A stretch of DNA of 64,000 bases. It comes from Bacillus methanolicus MGA3. GTDB lineage: Bacteria; Bacillota; Bacilli; Bacillales; Cytobacillaceae. Positions within the stretch are counted from its first letter, which is position 1, and each line of letters begins with the position of its first letter. A program made the translations under genes and the position numbers. This document shows positions 1 to 9,524 of the stretch, piece after piece. Location of the stretch: contig NZ_CP007739.1 in assembly GCF_000724485.1 (NCBI RefSeq), positions 852,843 through 916,842 on the forward strand, in the 5' to 3' direction. Under the pieces are notes generated by a model that saw only the letters and a program-made list of their open reading frames with translations, did not search any database and had not been told where the DNA came from.

Positions 1-819
<819 letters not shown>

Positions 820-928
820 TTAAATAAATTACAATATGAATTAAGAAAGAAACAAATTAGATCAATTATGTCAAAATGATTCCATTTCCATACTGTTCCT
901 CTCATTCCAAAAATTCTTCAACTCAGGT

Positions 929-957
929 TTGACGGGATGGGGAACAAAGGCTAATCT
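929..957 (+). promoter_or_regulatory. Candidate sigma-A promoter for the amylase gene
   Basis: TTGACG at 929-934 and TAATCT at 952-957 are separated by 17 bp. They are followed by a short leader and an AAGGAGGAA ribosome site before the ATG at 991. Confidence 0.55.
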
Positions 958-990
958 TAAAGCGTAAAGATACTCAAGGAGGAACAGGGG

Positions 991-2526
991 ATGAAAAAAT
1001 TTTTTCTTACTTTCATCTTAATCCCGTTTCTTCTTTTTTACTCCGCCCCAATAGAGGCAGCAGAAAAAGAAGAACGGAAATGGCAAGATGAAACTATTTA
1101 TTTTTTAATGGTTGACCGTTTTAATGATGGGGATACAACCAATAATTTTAAAGTTGATGTCAATGATCCGAATGCATATCAAGGAGGAGATTTTCAAGGG
1201 ATTATTGACAAGCTAGATTATATAAAAGATATGGGGTTTACGGCAATTTGCCTGACACCGATCTTTGATAATGAGGAAAAAGGTTATCCTGGTTATTGGA
1301 TAAAAGATTTTTATAAAACAGAAGAGCATTTTGGCTCTATTGATAAATTTAAAGAATTGGTCAAGGAAGCACATAAGCGGAACATGAAAGTAATTCTTGA
1401 TTTTGTTGCAAATAATGTCGGACCTCATCATAAATGGGTGAATGACCCTGAAAAACAAGATTGGTTTCATGAGAAAAAGGAGATTGTCAATTGGAATGAC
1501 CAGAAAGAACTTGAGAATGGCTGGCTTTACGGTCTTCCCGATCTTGCCCAAGAAAATCCCGAAGTTAAGAAATATTTGCTGGATGCGGCTAAATGGTGGA
1601 TTAAACAGACCGATATTGACGGATATCTACTTGATGCGGTAAATCATGTCCCTGTCAGTTTTTGGGTGGATTTTGCAAAAGAAATAAAAAAAGAGAAAAA
1701 AGATTTTTATCTGTTAGGTGTGGTCCGGTCAAACGATCCAACTTACATAGCCCGATATGTAAAGGCAGGTATAGACGGGTTTGTTGACTACCCGTTAAAT
1801 GACTATTTGCGAACTGCATTTGCCAAGCCTGACCAATCATTAAAGGGGCTTTTTACCGTATGGGAAAGAAATAAAAAAATATATAAAAATCCATTTTTAA
1901 TGGGGACGTTTATGGACAATCACGATACCGTCCGTTTTACGCGGGAAGCAATTAATAACAATCTGCATCCGGGCCCGAGATGGAAGTTGGCGCTAACTTA
2001 TTTATATACTACACCTGGTATACCGATTGTTTATTACGGAAGTGAAATTGCCCTTGACGGGGGTGAAGCACCTGACAACCGTCGGATTATGGACTTTCAG
2101 ACAGACAAAGAATTGATCGATTATATTTCAAAAATAGGAGAATTGCGAGATAAGCATCCTTCTTTAACAAAAGGGACAATGGAACTTTTACACGAGAAAA
2201 AGGGTATGGCAGTTTATAAACGAGTGTATGGGAATGAAACCTCTGTTATTGCCATAAATAATACAACGAAGTCACAGAAGGTGACATTAACAAAGAAAGA
2301 TATTGAGGATGGCAAAGAACTGAGAGGATTACTGAATGGAGACCTTGTCCGAAGCCAAAACGGAGAATACAACCTGTTTCTTGACCGTGATCAAGCAGAG
2401 ATTTACTTTTTGGCAGAAAAAACAGGGCTAAACATTTCTTTTTTTGTCATCATGGCGGCAGTTATTACGTCCTTTATTCTATTTCTTGTTTTAGCTTGGA
2501 AGAAAGGAAGAAAAAAAATCTCCTAG
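991..2526 (+). CDS. Membrane-anchored GH13_45 (BaqA-like) amylase homologue with altered catalytic motifs
   Basis: The 511-residue protein starts with a signal peptide (about residues 1-23) and ends with a membrane segment (about 480-503) and a basic tail, so it should be anchored outside the cell. Adjacent tryptophans (AAKWWIK) and the LPDL motif point to the BaqA-type subfamily of alpha-amylases. The catalytic motifs are eroded. Region I reads DFVANN, with Asn142 where His is expected. Region II reads GYLLDAV, with Leu213 for the nearly invariant Arg, although the nucleophile Asp215 is kept. Region III reads LLGVVRSNDP, with Val244 for the general acid Glu. Region IV, FMDNHD with Asp309, is intact. 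It is likely inactive on starch or has another role such as binding. The GH31 gene follows 70 bp downstream. Confidence 0.9.
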   Translation: MKKFFLTFILIPFLLFYSAPIEAAEKEERKWQDETIYFLMVDRFNDGDTTNNFKVDVNDPNAYQGGDFQGIIDKLDYIKDMGFTAICLTPIFDNEEKGYPGYWIKDFYKTEEHFGSIDKFKELVKEAHKRNMKVILDFVANNVGPHHKWVNDPEKQDWFHEKKEIVNWNDQKELENGWLYGLPDLAQENPEVKKYLLDAAKWWIKQTDIDGYLLDAVNHVPVSFWVDFAKEIKKEKKDFYLLGVVRSNDPTYIARYVKAGIDGFVDYPLNDYLRTAFAKPDQSLKGLFTVWERNKKIYKNPFLMGTFMDNHDTVRFTREAINNNLHPGPRWKLALTYLYTTPGIPIVYYGSEIALDGGEAPDNRRIMDFQTDKELIDYISKIGELRDKHPSLTKGTMELLHEKKGMAVYKRVYGNETSVIAINNTTKSQKVTLTKKDIEDGKELRGLLNGDLVRSQNGEYNLFLDRDQAEIYFLAEKTGLNISFFVIMAAVITSFILFLVLAWKKGRKKIS

Positions 2527-2596
2527 TATATAGTGAAATCAGTGGGGTTTATCCCCGCTGATATTTATTGATTGGGACTAAAAGGAGGATTACGGC

Positions 2597-4957
2597 ATGT
2601 TAGAGGATTCGAGCTTTGCTATTCATCCAGGACAAAAAAAGCAAATGCAGACTCCAGACTACAAGGAAATCGGGAATGTATTAAAGGTTGTAAAAACAGA
2701 AAGCGGCGCATCAGTAAATACAGAATCCGGAACATTATTCATTAAATTCTACCGCGATGATATTGTGCGTTTTGTGTTAAATCCATTTGGTGAGACAACT
2801 TTATGCAGCAGCCCTGCTCTAATTACGGATGGTGAGAAAACGGAAGTAACCGTATGTGAAAAAAACGGGCAAATTCTTTTATCTTCTGCAAAATTACAAG
2901 TTTATTTAGAGAAATCCCCATTGCGTATTACGATAGCCGATCCAGATGGCCGCGTGCTTGTAAAAGAAGGTGCAAAAGGGATGGGATTTAAGGAATCAAA
3001 AGAGATTATCTGCTATAAGGAAATGGAACCGGAAGATCATTTTTACGGATTTGGGGAAAAAACAGGATTTTTGGATAAACGCGGTGAAAAAATGACGATG
3101 TGGAACAGTGATGTTTACGCACCGCACAACCCTGAAACGGATTCTTTATATCAATCGATTCCATATTTTATGACGTTAAGAAACGGGTTCGCACACGGGA
3201 TCTTTTTTGATAATACGTTTAAGACAACGTTTGACTTTCGCTCAGAGGAAACAAATTATTCTTTTTCAGCAGAAGGCGGACAAATTAATTACTACGTCCT
3301 GGCCGGTCCAACTCCGAAAGATGTACTGGAACAATACACATTTTTAACGGGAAGAATGCCGATTCCGCCAAAATGGGCAATCGGTTACCACCAATCCCGT
3401 TACAGCTATGAAACAGAGCAGGAAGTTCGTGAATTAGCAAAAACTTTTATTGAAAAAGGAATACCGCTTGATGTGATTTACTTGGATATTCATTATATGG
3501 ACGGCTACAGAGTTTTTACATTTGATAAAGAGAGATTTCCGAATCCGAAGCAGCTTATTAAAGATTTAAAGGAACAAGGAATCCGGATTGTTCCAATTGT
3601 TGATCCCGGTGTAAAGGAAGATCCTGAATATTATATCTACCAGGAGGGCATCCGCGGAGATCATTTCTGCAAATATATTGAAGGGAATATTTATTTTGGC
3701 GACGTTTGGCCGGGTAACAGCGCCTTCCCTGATTTTACAAGTTCAAAAGTAAGGAAATGGTGGGGAGAGAAACATAGGTTTTATAGTGATTTAGGCATTG
3801 AAGGCATTTGGAATGATATGAATGAGCCTGCAGTGTTCAACGAAACGAAAACGATGGATGTCAAAGTCATGCATGATAATGACGGTGATCCTCGCACCCA
3901 TCGGGAACTTCACAATATTTACGGATTGATGATGGGAGAATCAACTTACAGCGGAATGAAAAAGCAGCTAAACGGCAAGAGGCCTTTCTTGTTAACCCGT
4001 GCAGGTTACTCAGGAATTCAACGATACGCAGCCGTATGGACAGGGGATAACCGAAGCTTCTGGGAGCATTTACAAATGTCCATTCCAATGGTGATGAACC
4101 TAGGCTTATCAGGCATTCCGTTTGCCGGGGCCGACGTTGGCGGATTTGCACATGATTCAAATGGAGAGCTGCTTGTACGCTGGACTCAGGTTGGGGCATT
4201 TATACCATTTTTCCGCAATCATAGCGCCCTTGGTTTTGCGCGCCAAGAACCATGGTCATTCGGAGAAAAATATGAAAAAGCCATAAAGAAATATATTGAA
4301 TTGCGTTACCAATGGCTTCCGCATTTATATTCGCTCTTTGCTGAAGCCCACCATACTGGGACTCCAGTTATGCGCCCGTTAATGATGGAATACCCAAAAG
4401 ATGAAAATACGTATAATCTTTCTGACCAATTTATGGTTGGCGATAATGTCATTATTGCACCAATTATGCAACCTTCCGTTCAACATCGCGTTGTTTATCT
4501 TCCTGAAGGGAACTGGGTGGATTACTGGACGGAAGAAGTATTTGAAGGCGGAAAACACCATCTTGTAAAAGCAGATTTAAATAAGCTGCCGATTTTTATT
4601 AAACAAGGCTCTATCCTTGTTCACGGATCGGTAAAACGATCAACGGCAATAAAAGACGAAAAGCTTACTCTCCATCTGTATTATGGTAAAAGCACATCAT
4701 CTTCTTTTAAATTGTATGAAGATGACGGAAGTACATTTGAATATGAGCAAGGAAACTATTTACGAAAGATTTTTCATGTAAAATGCACAAAGGATGAAAT
4801 TTCCTTGACCATTTCTGATGAAGGCAGCTATAAGCCTGAATGGAAAGAAATAGAACTGATTGTGCATGGAGCCCCTGAAAATTTCGCATTAATTATAAAT
4901 GGACAAGAAAAATCCTTGCAGAAAAAAGAAAATAATTGGCGAACAGTTATTTGTTGA
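2597..4957 (+). CDS. Glycoside hydrolase family 31 alpha-glucosidase
   Basis: The 786-residue protein has the GH31 order: an N-terminal beta-sandwich, then a barrel beginning around PPKWAIGYHQSRYSY, with the nucleophile in GIWNDMNEP (Asp407) and the acid/base in WTGDNRSFWEH (Asp484). A C-terminal beta domain follows, with the usual LYEDDGSTFEYEQG stretch. There is no signal peptide, so it should release glucose from the non-reducing end of short alpha-glucans in the cytoplasm. An AAGGAGG site precedes the ATG at 2597. Together with the two GH13 genes it forms an alpha-glucan utilisation group. The last codons run directly into a degenerate 21-bp repeat unit, so the natural C-terminus may have been altered. 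Confidence 0.93.
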   Translation: MLEDSSFAIHPGQKKQMQTPDYKEIGNVLKVVKTESGASVNTESGTLFIKFYRDDIVRFVLNPFGETTLCSSPALITDGEKTEVTVCEKNGQILLSSAKLQVYLEKSPLRITIADPDGRVLVKEGAKGMGFKESKEIICYKEMEPEDHFYGFGEKTGFLDKRGEKMTMWNSDVYAPHNPETDSLYQSIPYFMTLRNGFAHGIFFDNTFKTTFDFRSEETNYSFSAEGGQINYYVLAGPTPKDVLEQYTFLTGRMPIPPKWAIGYHQSRYSYETEQEVRELAKTFIEKGIPLDVIYLDIHYMDGYRVFTFDKERFPNPKQLIKDLKEQGIRIVPIVDPGVKEDPEYYIYQEGIRGDHFCKYIEGNIYFGDVWPGNSAFPDFTSSKVRKWWGEKHRFYSDLGIEGIWNDMNEPAVFNETKTMDVKVMHDNDGDPRTHRELHNIYGLMMGESTYSGMKKQLNGKRPFLLTRAGYSGIQRYAAVWTGDNRSFWEHLQMSIPMVMNLGLSGIPFAGADVGGFAHDSNGELLVRWTQVGAFIPFFRNHSALGFARQEPWSFGEKYEKAIKKYIELRYQWLPHLYSLFAEAHHTGTPVMRPLMMEYPKDENTYNLSDQFMVGDNVIIAPIMQPSVQHRVVYLPEGNWVDYWTEEVFEGGKHHLVKADLNKLPIFIKQGSILVHGSVKRSTAIKDEKLTLHLYYGKSTSSSFKLYEDDGSTFEYEQGNYLRKIFHVKCTKDEISLTISDEGSYKPEWKEIELIVHGAPENFALIINGQEKSLQKKENNWRTVIC

Positions 4958-4959
4958 TT

Positions 4960-5021
4960 GGCTTATAAATCTTAAAAAGTGGCTCATAAATACTCGAAAG
5001 TGGCTCATAATGCTAAACAGT
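4960..5021. repeat. 21-bp tandem repeat, short array (about 3 units)
   Basis: There are three adjacent units of the form GGCTYATAAATNNTNRAAAGT: 4960-4980, 4981-5001, and a slightly shortened one at 5002-5021. A degenerate fourth may overlap the end of the GH31 gene. The same unit forms the larger array at 59449-59658. Confidence 0.85.
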
Positions 5022-5055
5022 GTGGAAAGCACGTTCTCATTTACCAAAATGCAAG

Positions 5056-5086
5056 GGGGCTGGCTCCATATTGAGGAGCAAGCCCC
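5056..5086. terminator. Hairpin between convergent GH31 and yajQ genes
   Basis: GGGGC and GCTCC pair with GGAGC and GCCCC around a 7-nt loop. There is no strong T run on either side. Its position between converging genes suggests a shared terminator. Confidence 0.45.
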
Positions 5087-5093
5087 GCCACAT

Positions 5094-5585
5094 TTATCGG
5101 TAATTAATAAATTGAACCTCAATAGACAGATCGGCTTCTCGTATAGCCGCAATGATTTTTTGCAAATCATCCCTGCTCTTTCCGGATACGCGAATTTGGT
5201 CATCCTGTATTTGGCTTTTCACTTTTAAGCCGCTGTTTTTAATAATGGTGTTGATTTTTTTTGCGTTTTCTTTATCAATACCTTGAATAAGTTTTGCTCT
5301 TTGTCTTACTGTACCTCCGGAAGCATTTTCAATTTTGCCGTAATCAAGATTTTTAATAGGGACACCTCTTTTAATTAATTTCCCGATTAAAACATCTTTT
5401 AATTGTCCGAGTTTGTACTCATCATCAGAAATAAGAACTAGTTCTTCCTTTTCTAGATTAATATCACTTTTGCTCCCTTTAAAGTCGTAGCGAGTTTGAA
5501 TTTCTTTCATCGCCATATTAATCGCGTTTGTTACTTCAGACAGATCGACTTTGGATACAATATCAAATGAACTTTCTTTTGCCAT
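5094..5585 (-). CDS. yajQ: YajQ family nucleotide-binding protein
   Basis: The 163-residue protein begins [18 protein letters not shown] and contains [12 protein letters not shown] and [14 protein letters not shown], all hallmarks of the YajQ/UPF0234 family (YitK in B. subtilis). It has two alpha/beta ferredoxin-like repeats. Family members bind RNA or nucleotides, and cyclic-di-GMP binding is reported for some Gram-negative homologues; its role in Bacillus is unclear. An in-frame ATG 18 bp upstream exists, but GGAGG lies 6-7 nt before the MAKE start, so I chose that. It is divergent from cvfB, as in B. subtilis. Confidence 0.92.
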   Translation of the reverse strand: MAKESSFDIVSKVDLSEVTNAINMAMKEIQTRYDFKGSKSDINLEKEELVLISDDEYKLGQLKDVLIGKLIKRGVPIKNLDYGKIENASGGTVRQRAKLIQGIDKENAKKINTIIKNSGLKVKSQIQDDQIRVSGKSRDDLQKIIAAIREADLSIEVQFINYR

Positions 5586-5735
5586 ATTAACCTCCGTAAT
5601 CATTTTTAATTATGGCACCATTATAGTAAAATTTAGCAATTCAAACAACTTTATATGAAAAGCGGAAGTGCCATGCTCAGCCATGACAAGCGCTATAGTA
5701 GATATAAAATGAAACAAACAATTGGAGGGATTAAG

Positions 5736-6596
5736 GTGTCCTTGACTGCACGATTGGGCCAAGTGGTCAATTTAAAAGTAGCACGTATTACAGAATTTGG
5801 CTATTTTTTAACAGATGGCTGCGAAGACGTGATGCTGCATAAAAATGAAGCAAAGCGTGAATATACAGAAGAAGAGGATGTAGAGGTATTCCTTTATCCT
5901 GATGCAAAAGGCAGAATTGCCGCAACTGATACAATTCCGTTTATTACTGTCAATCATTATGGATGGGCACAGGCTGCAGATGTGAAACCGGGAATAGGTA
6001 TTTTTTTAAATATCGGTATTAAAAAAGAACTGTTATTGGGTGAAGAAGATTTGCCTGCACATAAATCTGTTTGGCCTATTAAGGGAGATATGCTTTTTAC
6101 TACAATCCGGATTAGCCGCAATAATCGGATGTATGCGCGACTGGCAACCGATAAAGTGATCGAAGAGATTGCTGTAAAAGCAACGAAAAAGGATTTTAAT
6201 AAAAATGTTCAGGGCCATATTTATCGTACGGCAAAGGTTGGCAGCTGGGTTTATACAACTGAAGGCTTTAAAGGGTTTATTCACGAATCACAGAGAGAAA
6301 AAGAGCCAAGGCTCGGTGAAAAAGTAGAAGGGCGAATTATCGATGTCAAAATTGACGGGAGCATAAATGTATCATTGCTGGGGAGAAAGCAGGAGACTTT
6401 GGATGATGATGCAGAACGGATTTTTGCTTTTCTTCAATCCCGGAACGGTGCGATGCCTTATTCCGATAAAAGCTTGCCTGAAGACATTATGGAACGGTTT
6501 AATTTGAGCAAAAGTGCATTTAAAAGGGCTCTCGGACGGTTAATGAAAGACGGTAAAATCTATCAGGAGGAAGGCTGGACATATCTTAAGAAATAG
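5736..6596 (+). CDS. cvfB: CvfB/YitL-type S1 RNA-binding protein
   Basis: The 286-residue protein carries S1-like OB-fold segments, beginning with LGQVVNLKVARITEFGYFL and including a later copy around EKVEGRIIDVKIDGSINVSL. A C-terminal winged-helix stretch (DIMERFNLSKSAFKRALGRLMKDGKI) follows. This matches CvfB (conserved virulence factor B) of Firmicutes, an RNA-binding regulator. A longer frame with an ATG at 5655 exists, but GGAGGG sits just before the GTG at 5736 and the product then matches family length, so I use the GTG. The downstream palindromic repeat at 6628 probably ends transcription. Confidence 0.9.
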   Translation: MSLTARLGQVVNLKVARITEFGYFLTDGCEDVMLHKNEAKREYTEEEDVEVFLYPDAKGRIAATDTIPFITVNHYGWAQAADVKPGIGIFLNIGIKKELLLGEEDLPAHKSVWPIKGDMLFTTIRISRNNRMYARLATDKVIEEIAVKATKKDFNKNVQGHIYRTAKVGSWVYTTEGFKGFIHESQREKEPRLGEKVEGRIIDVKIDGSINVSLLGRKQETLDDDAERIFAFLQSRNGAMPYSDKSLPEDIMERFNLSKSAFKRALGRLMKDGKIYQEEGWTYLKK

Positions 6597-6627
6597 ATAT
6601 AAGCACCATTTTAGAATCATAAAAGAA

Positions 6628-6747
6628 GAGGCTGTCTCAAAAGCCAGAGGGTCAGACCCCATAACACAATATATAGGACATAATGTTGCATAAATGTGCT
6701 ATATATTGATAAACGAACATGGGGTCAGACCCTTATGAGACAGCCTC
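6628..6747. repeat. 120-bp palindromic repeat element, copy 1
   Basis: The element opens with GAGGCTGTCTCAAAAGCC, then GGGTCAGACCCC, and closes with GGGGTCAGACCC and GAGACAGCCTC, so the arms pair with each other. The centre holds a second inverted repeat (TATATAG...CTATATA). Near-identical copies lie at 27769-27887 and, inverted, at 37406-37526. Copy 1 sits between the converging cvfB and small DUF3941-like gene and could end both transcripts. Confidence 0.93.
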
Positions 6748-6755
6748 TATTCTTA

Positions 6756-6887
6756 TCATAGATGGTCCGTGTTTTTTGAGTATTGGTTCTTTCCGGCTTT
6801 CCGGTTTTTCTCGCGAAGCATGTTTTTTTCATGCCTTAGTGCTTGGTTGTCTTGAGCCTTTTTATCATTATCAGAAGTATGCGGCAT
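6756..6887 (-). CDS. Small basic DUF3941-like protein
   Basis: A 43-codon frame on the minus strand begins MPHTSDNDKKAQDNQALRH and ends KNQYSKNTDHL. AAAGGGG lies 7-8 nt before its ATG at 6887. It is strongly hydrophilic with no membrane segment. The sequence resembles the small DUF3941 proteins that I recall from Bacillus genomes; the function is unknown. Its stop lies only 8 bp from the palindromic repeat. Confidence 0.75.
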   Translation of the reverse strand: MPHTSDNDKKAQDNQALRHEKNMLREKNRKAGKNQYSKNTDHL

Positions 6888-6967
6888 AAAAATACCCCTT
6901 TCAGTAAAATTAGGTGACTGCGACATTATTGTTTACATTACTGACAGGAGTATGTATGAGAAAAGAA

Positions 6968-7825
6968 TTATGGCAATTGATTTAGGAAAAAGACCGCAAT
7001 CGTTCCCGGGCCTGTATGAGCTCCGATCGCTGCACCAATCGAGGTTATTTCAATATGTTTAGGCTTAAATTCCTGTTCAATCATGTTTTTCATTTCTAGA
7101 GCTGTCTCTTCGTCATCAGCGTGGCTGATTCCAACCACCTGATTGCTCCATTCGGTTCCACGCTCTTTCATCAATTCAACGATGCGGCGCAGCAATTTCT
7201 TTTTCCCGCGAATTTTTTCAATAGGAATCAGCTTGCCGTCTTCAACATTTAAGAGTGGTTTAATGTTAAGCAATCCCCCTAAAAAAGCGGATGCTTTGGA
7301 AACCCGGCCTCCTTTTGCTAAATACTCAAGGTCTTCAACTGTAAATAGGTGTTCCATATGTTGACAGCGGAATCGGATATCATTGAGGATTTCTTCTTTT
7401 GCAGCGCCATTTTTTGCTAACCGGGCTGCTTCCATTACGACAAGACCCAGACCAAGGGATGCGCATTTTGAATCAACAATCGTTAAATTAAAATCGGGAT
7501 GCTGTTCCTTTACTTGTTGAAGGACCATCACAGCAGTTTGATATGTTCCTGAAAGTTCGGATGAAAAAGCGATGTATATTCCGTCTTCGTTAGCTTCGGC
7601 CATTTTTGTGAAAAGTTCCTCAAGACCGTGTGGTGATGCTTGTGAGGTTTTTGGAACTTTTCCTTCTCTTATTGCATCGTAAACCATTTTTGGTTTAATC
7701 GTTTTGAGATCTTCATATTCTTGTCCATTTAGATGTACTTTCAGAGGAATCAATACAGCCTGATGCTCGTTGTAAAATTCTAAAGGTAAATCGCATGCAC
7801 TGTCTGCCACTATTTTTACTGGCAT
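6968..7825 (-). CDS. yitS: DegV family fatty-acid-binding protein (YitS-like)
   Basis: The 285-residue protein opens with VKIVADSACDLPLEF, contains SQASPHG in the ligand pocket and FSSELSGTYQTA, and ends with GPGTIAVFFL. These are the DegV signatures. DegV proteins bind a long-chain fatty acid; in Firmicutes several act as FakB, presenting fatty acids to the kinase FakA. It is cytoplasmic. A GAAGGTG site precedes the ATG. It lies divergent from yitT, as in B. subtilis. No fakA gene is in the window, so its role as a FakB is inferred from the family only. Confidence 0.9.
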   Translation of the reverse strand: MPVKIVADSACDLPLEFYNEHQAVLIPLKVHLNGQEYEDLKTIKPKMVYDAIREGKVPKTSQASPHGLEELFTKMAEANEDGIYIAFSSELSGTYQTAVMVLQQVKEQHPDFNLTIVDSKCASLGLGLVVMEAARLAKNGAAKEEILNDIRFRCQHMEHLFTVEDLEYLAKGGRVSKASAFLGGLLNIKPLLNVEDGKLIPIEKIRGKKKLLRRIVELMKERGTEWSNQVVGISHADDEETALEMKNMIEQEFKPKHIEITSIGAAIGAHTGPGTIAVFFLNQLP

Positions 7826-8002
7826 TTTTTCACCTTCTTTCTTTCCTTAAATTACGTTTTAAGTTTATCGATTTCATCAGAAAAAGACAAATAAATAAAA
7901 AATAGCTGATTTGGGTAAAGAATAATAAGGGTTCTATATGGCTAATCAATTTATCGTGCATAAAAGTCTAAGTTCATACACTAAAGGAATAGGGGAATCA
8001 TA

Positions 8003-8845
8003 ATGGTCTGGCTGCAAACGAAAAAAGCAATTGTCGTGCTATTTGGTGCATTATTAAATGCTATAGGAATGAACTTTTTTTTGATTCCTGCCAATGTATA
8101 TGCCAGCGGTTTTGCCGGAGTAGCCCAGTTAGTCTCAAAAATCGTGGGTGAATATACGCCATTTTCTATATCAACAGGTATCCTTTTATTTTTGCTTAAT
8201 ATTCCTGTAACGATTTTAGGATGGAAAAAGGTAGGGAAATCCTTTACTTTATTTAGTTTTATTAGTGTTTTATCTATGTCGTTTTTCCTTGAAGCAGTTC
8301 CTGTAAAACAATTATCAAATGACATTTTACTAAATGCTGTTTTTGGAGGAGTTATTGCAGCTATCGGGGTCGGTATTACACTTAAATGGGGAGCCTCAAC
8401 CGGCGGGCTTGATATTGTGGCAATGGTGCTTTCTAGAAAGAAAGATAGACCGGTCGGTATATATTTTTTTACATTAAATGCCGTTATTATAATCACAGCA
8501 GGATACTTGTATGGCTGGGAAAAGGCACTTTACACCCTTGTAACCTTATATGCATCAACAAGGGTGATTGATGCGATCCACACGAGGCATGAAAAGCTTA
8601 CAGCGATGATAATTACAAAGAAACCGGATGAATTGAAAAAAGCGATTCATAAGAAATTGGTGCGGGGAATTACAAGAGTGCCTGCTAAAGGAGCATATAC
8701 AAACGAAAAAAAGGAAATGATGATTATTGTGATAACCCGTTACGAACTGTTCGATCTTGAAAGAATCATAAATGAAGTGGATCCTAAGGCATTTACAAAC
8801 ATTGTACAGACGACTGAAATTTTGGGGCTCTTCCGGAAAGACTAA
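8003..8845 (+). CDS. yitT: YitT family membrane protein (DUF161 + DUF2179)
   Basis: The 280-residue protein has about five membrane segments in its first ~190 residues (from VVLFGALLNAIGMNFFLIPANVYASG to AGYLYGWEKALYTLV) and a soluble C-terminal DUF2179-type domain (LTAMIITKKPDELKKAI ... RGITRVPAKGAYT). GAS(T)GGLDIVA is the conserved family loop. The function is not established. A GGAAT-type weak site lies before the ATG at 8003. The lipid-free secreted protein at 8867 follows by 21 bp and probably shares the transcript. Confidence 0.9.
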   Translation: MVWLQTKKAIVVLFGALLNAIGMNFFLIPANVYASGFAGVAQLVSKIVGEYTPFSISTGILLFLLNIPVTILGWKKVGKSFTLFSFISVLSMSFFLEAVPVKQLSNDILLNAVFGGVIAAIGVGITLKWGASTGGLDIVAMVLSRKKDRPVGIYFFTLNAVIIITAGYLYGWEKALYTLVTLYASTRVIDAIHTRHEKLTAMIITKKPDELKKAIHKKLVRGITRVPAKGAYTNEKKEMMIIVITRYELFDLERIINEVDPKAFTNIVQTTEILGLFRKD

Positions 8846-8866
8846 ATTTGTGTTGGAGGGGTATTT

Positions 8867-9274
8867 GTGAAGCGATTATTTCTATTATTAGGCTTGCTGT
8901 TACTGTTGTTTTTACCTGGGAAAATGTATGCAATGGAAAGTCAAAATGTTGCAGATAACCCTGTTTTCCGAAATGTAAAAGTTAGCGGTGAAAAAGGGCA
9001 TTACAAAGTGAGCGGAGAAGCAAGACCAATTAAGGGCTTGTTTTATTACTCAGTGGAAGACGGTCATAATGAGTTCATTTCCGAAACGGTAAGGGCGCAT
9101 AAAACAAAATTTCCTAAGTGGGCTCCATTCAGCATTTCTATTGATATAGATAAAAGTAAGCTCCCAGTAAATGCAAGCTTGATTTTAAATCTGTATGAGC
9201 GAAGCAAAAAAGACAAAAGCATCATCCATTCTTATCCGGTTCTTTTAGAACAGTTTTATCCGCAAGAAAGCTGA
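8867..9274 (+). CDS. Secreted protein of unknown function, possible Ig-like domain
   Basis: The 135-residue product starts at GTG, 7 nt after GGAGGGG. A signal peptide covers about residues 1-23 (KRLFLLLGLLLLLFLPGKMYA) with no lipobox. The mature part alternates short beta stretches (FRNVKVSGEKGHYKVSGEA; FSISIDIDKS; ASLILNLYERS) that recall Gmad2/Ig-like sandwich domains. In B. subtilis the gene after yitT encodes the intracellular proteinase inhibitor Ipi; I cannot show that this is the same family, and the signal peptide argues for export. It is probably co-transcribed with yitT. Confidence 0.75.
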   Translation: MKRLFLLLGLLLLLFLPGKMYAMESQNVADNPVFRNVKVSGEKGHYKVSGEARPIKGLFYYSVEDGHNEFISETVRAHKTKFPKWAPFSISIDIDKSKLPVNASLILNLYERSKKDKSIIHSYPVLLEQFYPQES

Positions 9275-9297
9275 CACAGAAAAATTGTGCCAGCTTC
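9266..9297. terminator. Bidirectional hairpin between converging genes
   Basis: GAAAGCTGACACA pairs with TGTGCCAGCTTCC across the stop codon of the 8867 gene. It has a long stem with one mismatch and a short A/T loop. The T run is weak. Confidence 0.5.
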
Positions 9298-9343
9298 CAA
9301 TTGGATTAAGCAAAACTTGTTTTGAAAGAATATTTACGCTTTT

Positions 9344-9523
9344 TTAATTATCAAGCTCATTTTGTAATTCTTGGAGCTGCCGCTGCTCAGCAACTGTGGA
9401 GTTGGCATAAGCTGAGCTAATCGCGTTTTTTGCTCTGGATAAGGCTTCCTGCTTTCCGGAAGTGTCTCCATTTTTTGCGAGATTTACATACTTTCGCGCT
9501 TCCTGGAACAGCCTGTTGCCCAT
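9344..9523 (-). CDS. DUF3813-like small protein
   Basis: The 59-residue protein MGNRLFQEARKYVNLAKNG... looks wholly alpha-helical, with a Q/E-rich C-terminus (QRQLQELQNELDN). It resembles the DUF3813 family found next to yitU in other Bacillus genomes. GGAGGTG precedes the chosen ATG at 9523 by 6-7 nt; an ATG five codons upstream lies inside the ribosome site and is rejected. It starts 2 bp after the 9525 gene and is probably translated with it. Function unknown. Confidence 0.8.
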   Translation of the reverse strand: MGNRLFQEARKYVNLAKNGDTSGKQEALSRAKNAISSAYANSTVAEQRQLQELQNELDN

Positions 9524-9524
9524 C

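Noticed and set aside
4889-5228. Open frames on both strands over the GH31-yajQ junction
   Set aside because: They run through the small 21-bp array, the hairpin and the end of yajQ; no ribosome site and no family resemblance.
7981-8496. 171-codon minus-strand frame over yitT
   Set aside because: It is a shadow of the strongly conserved yitT frame and has no ribosome site.
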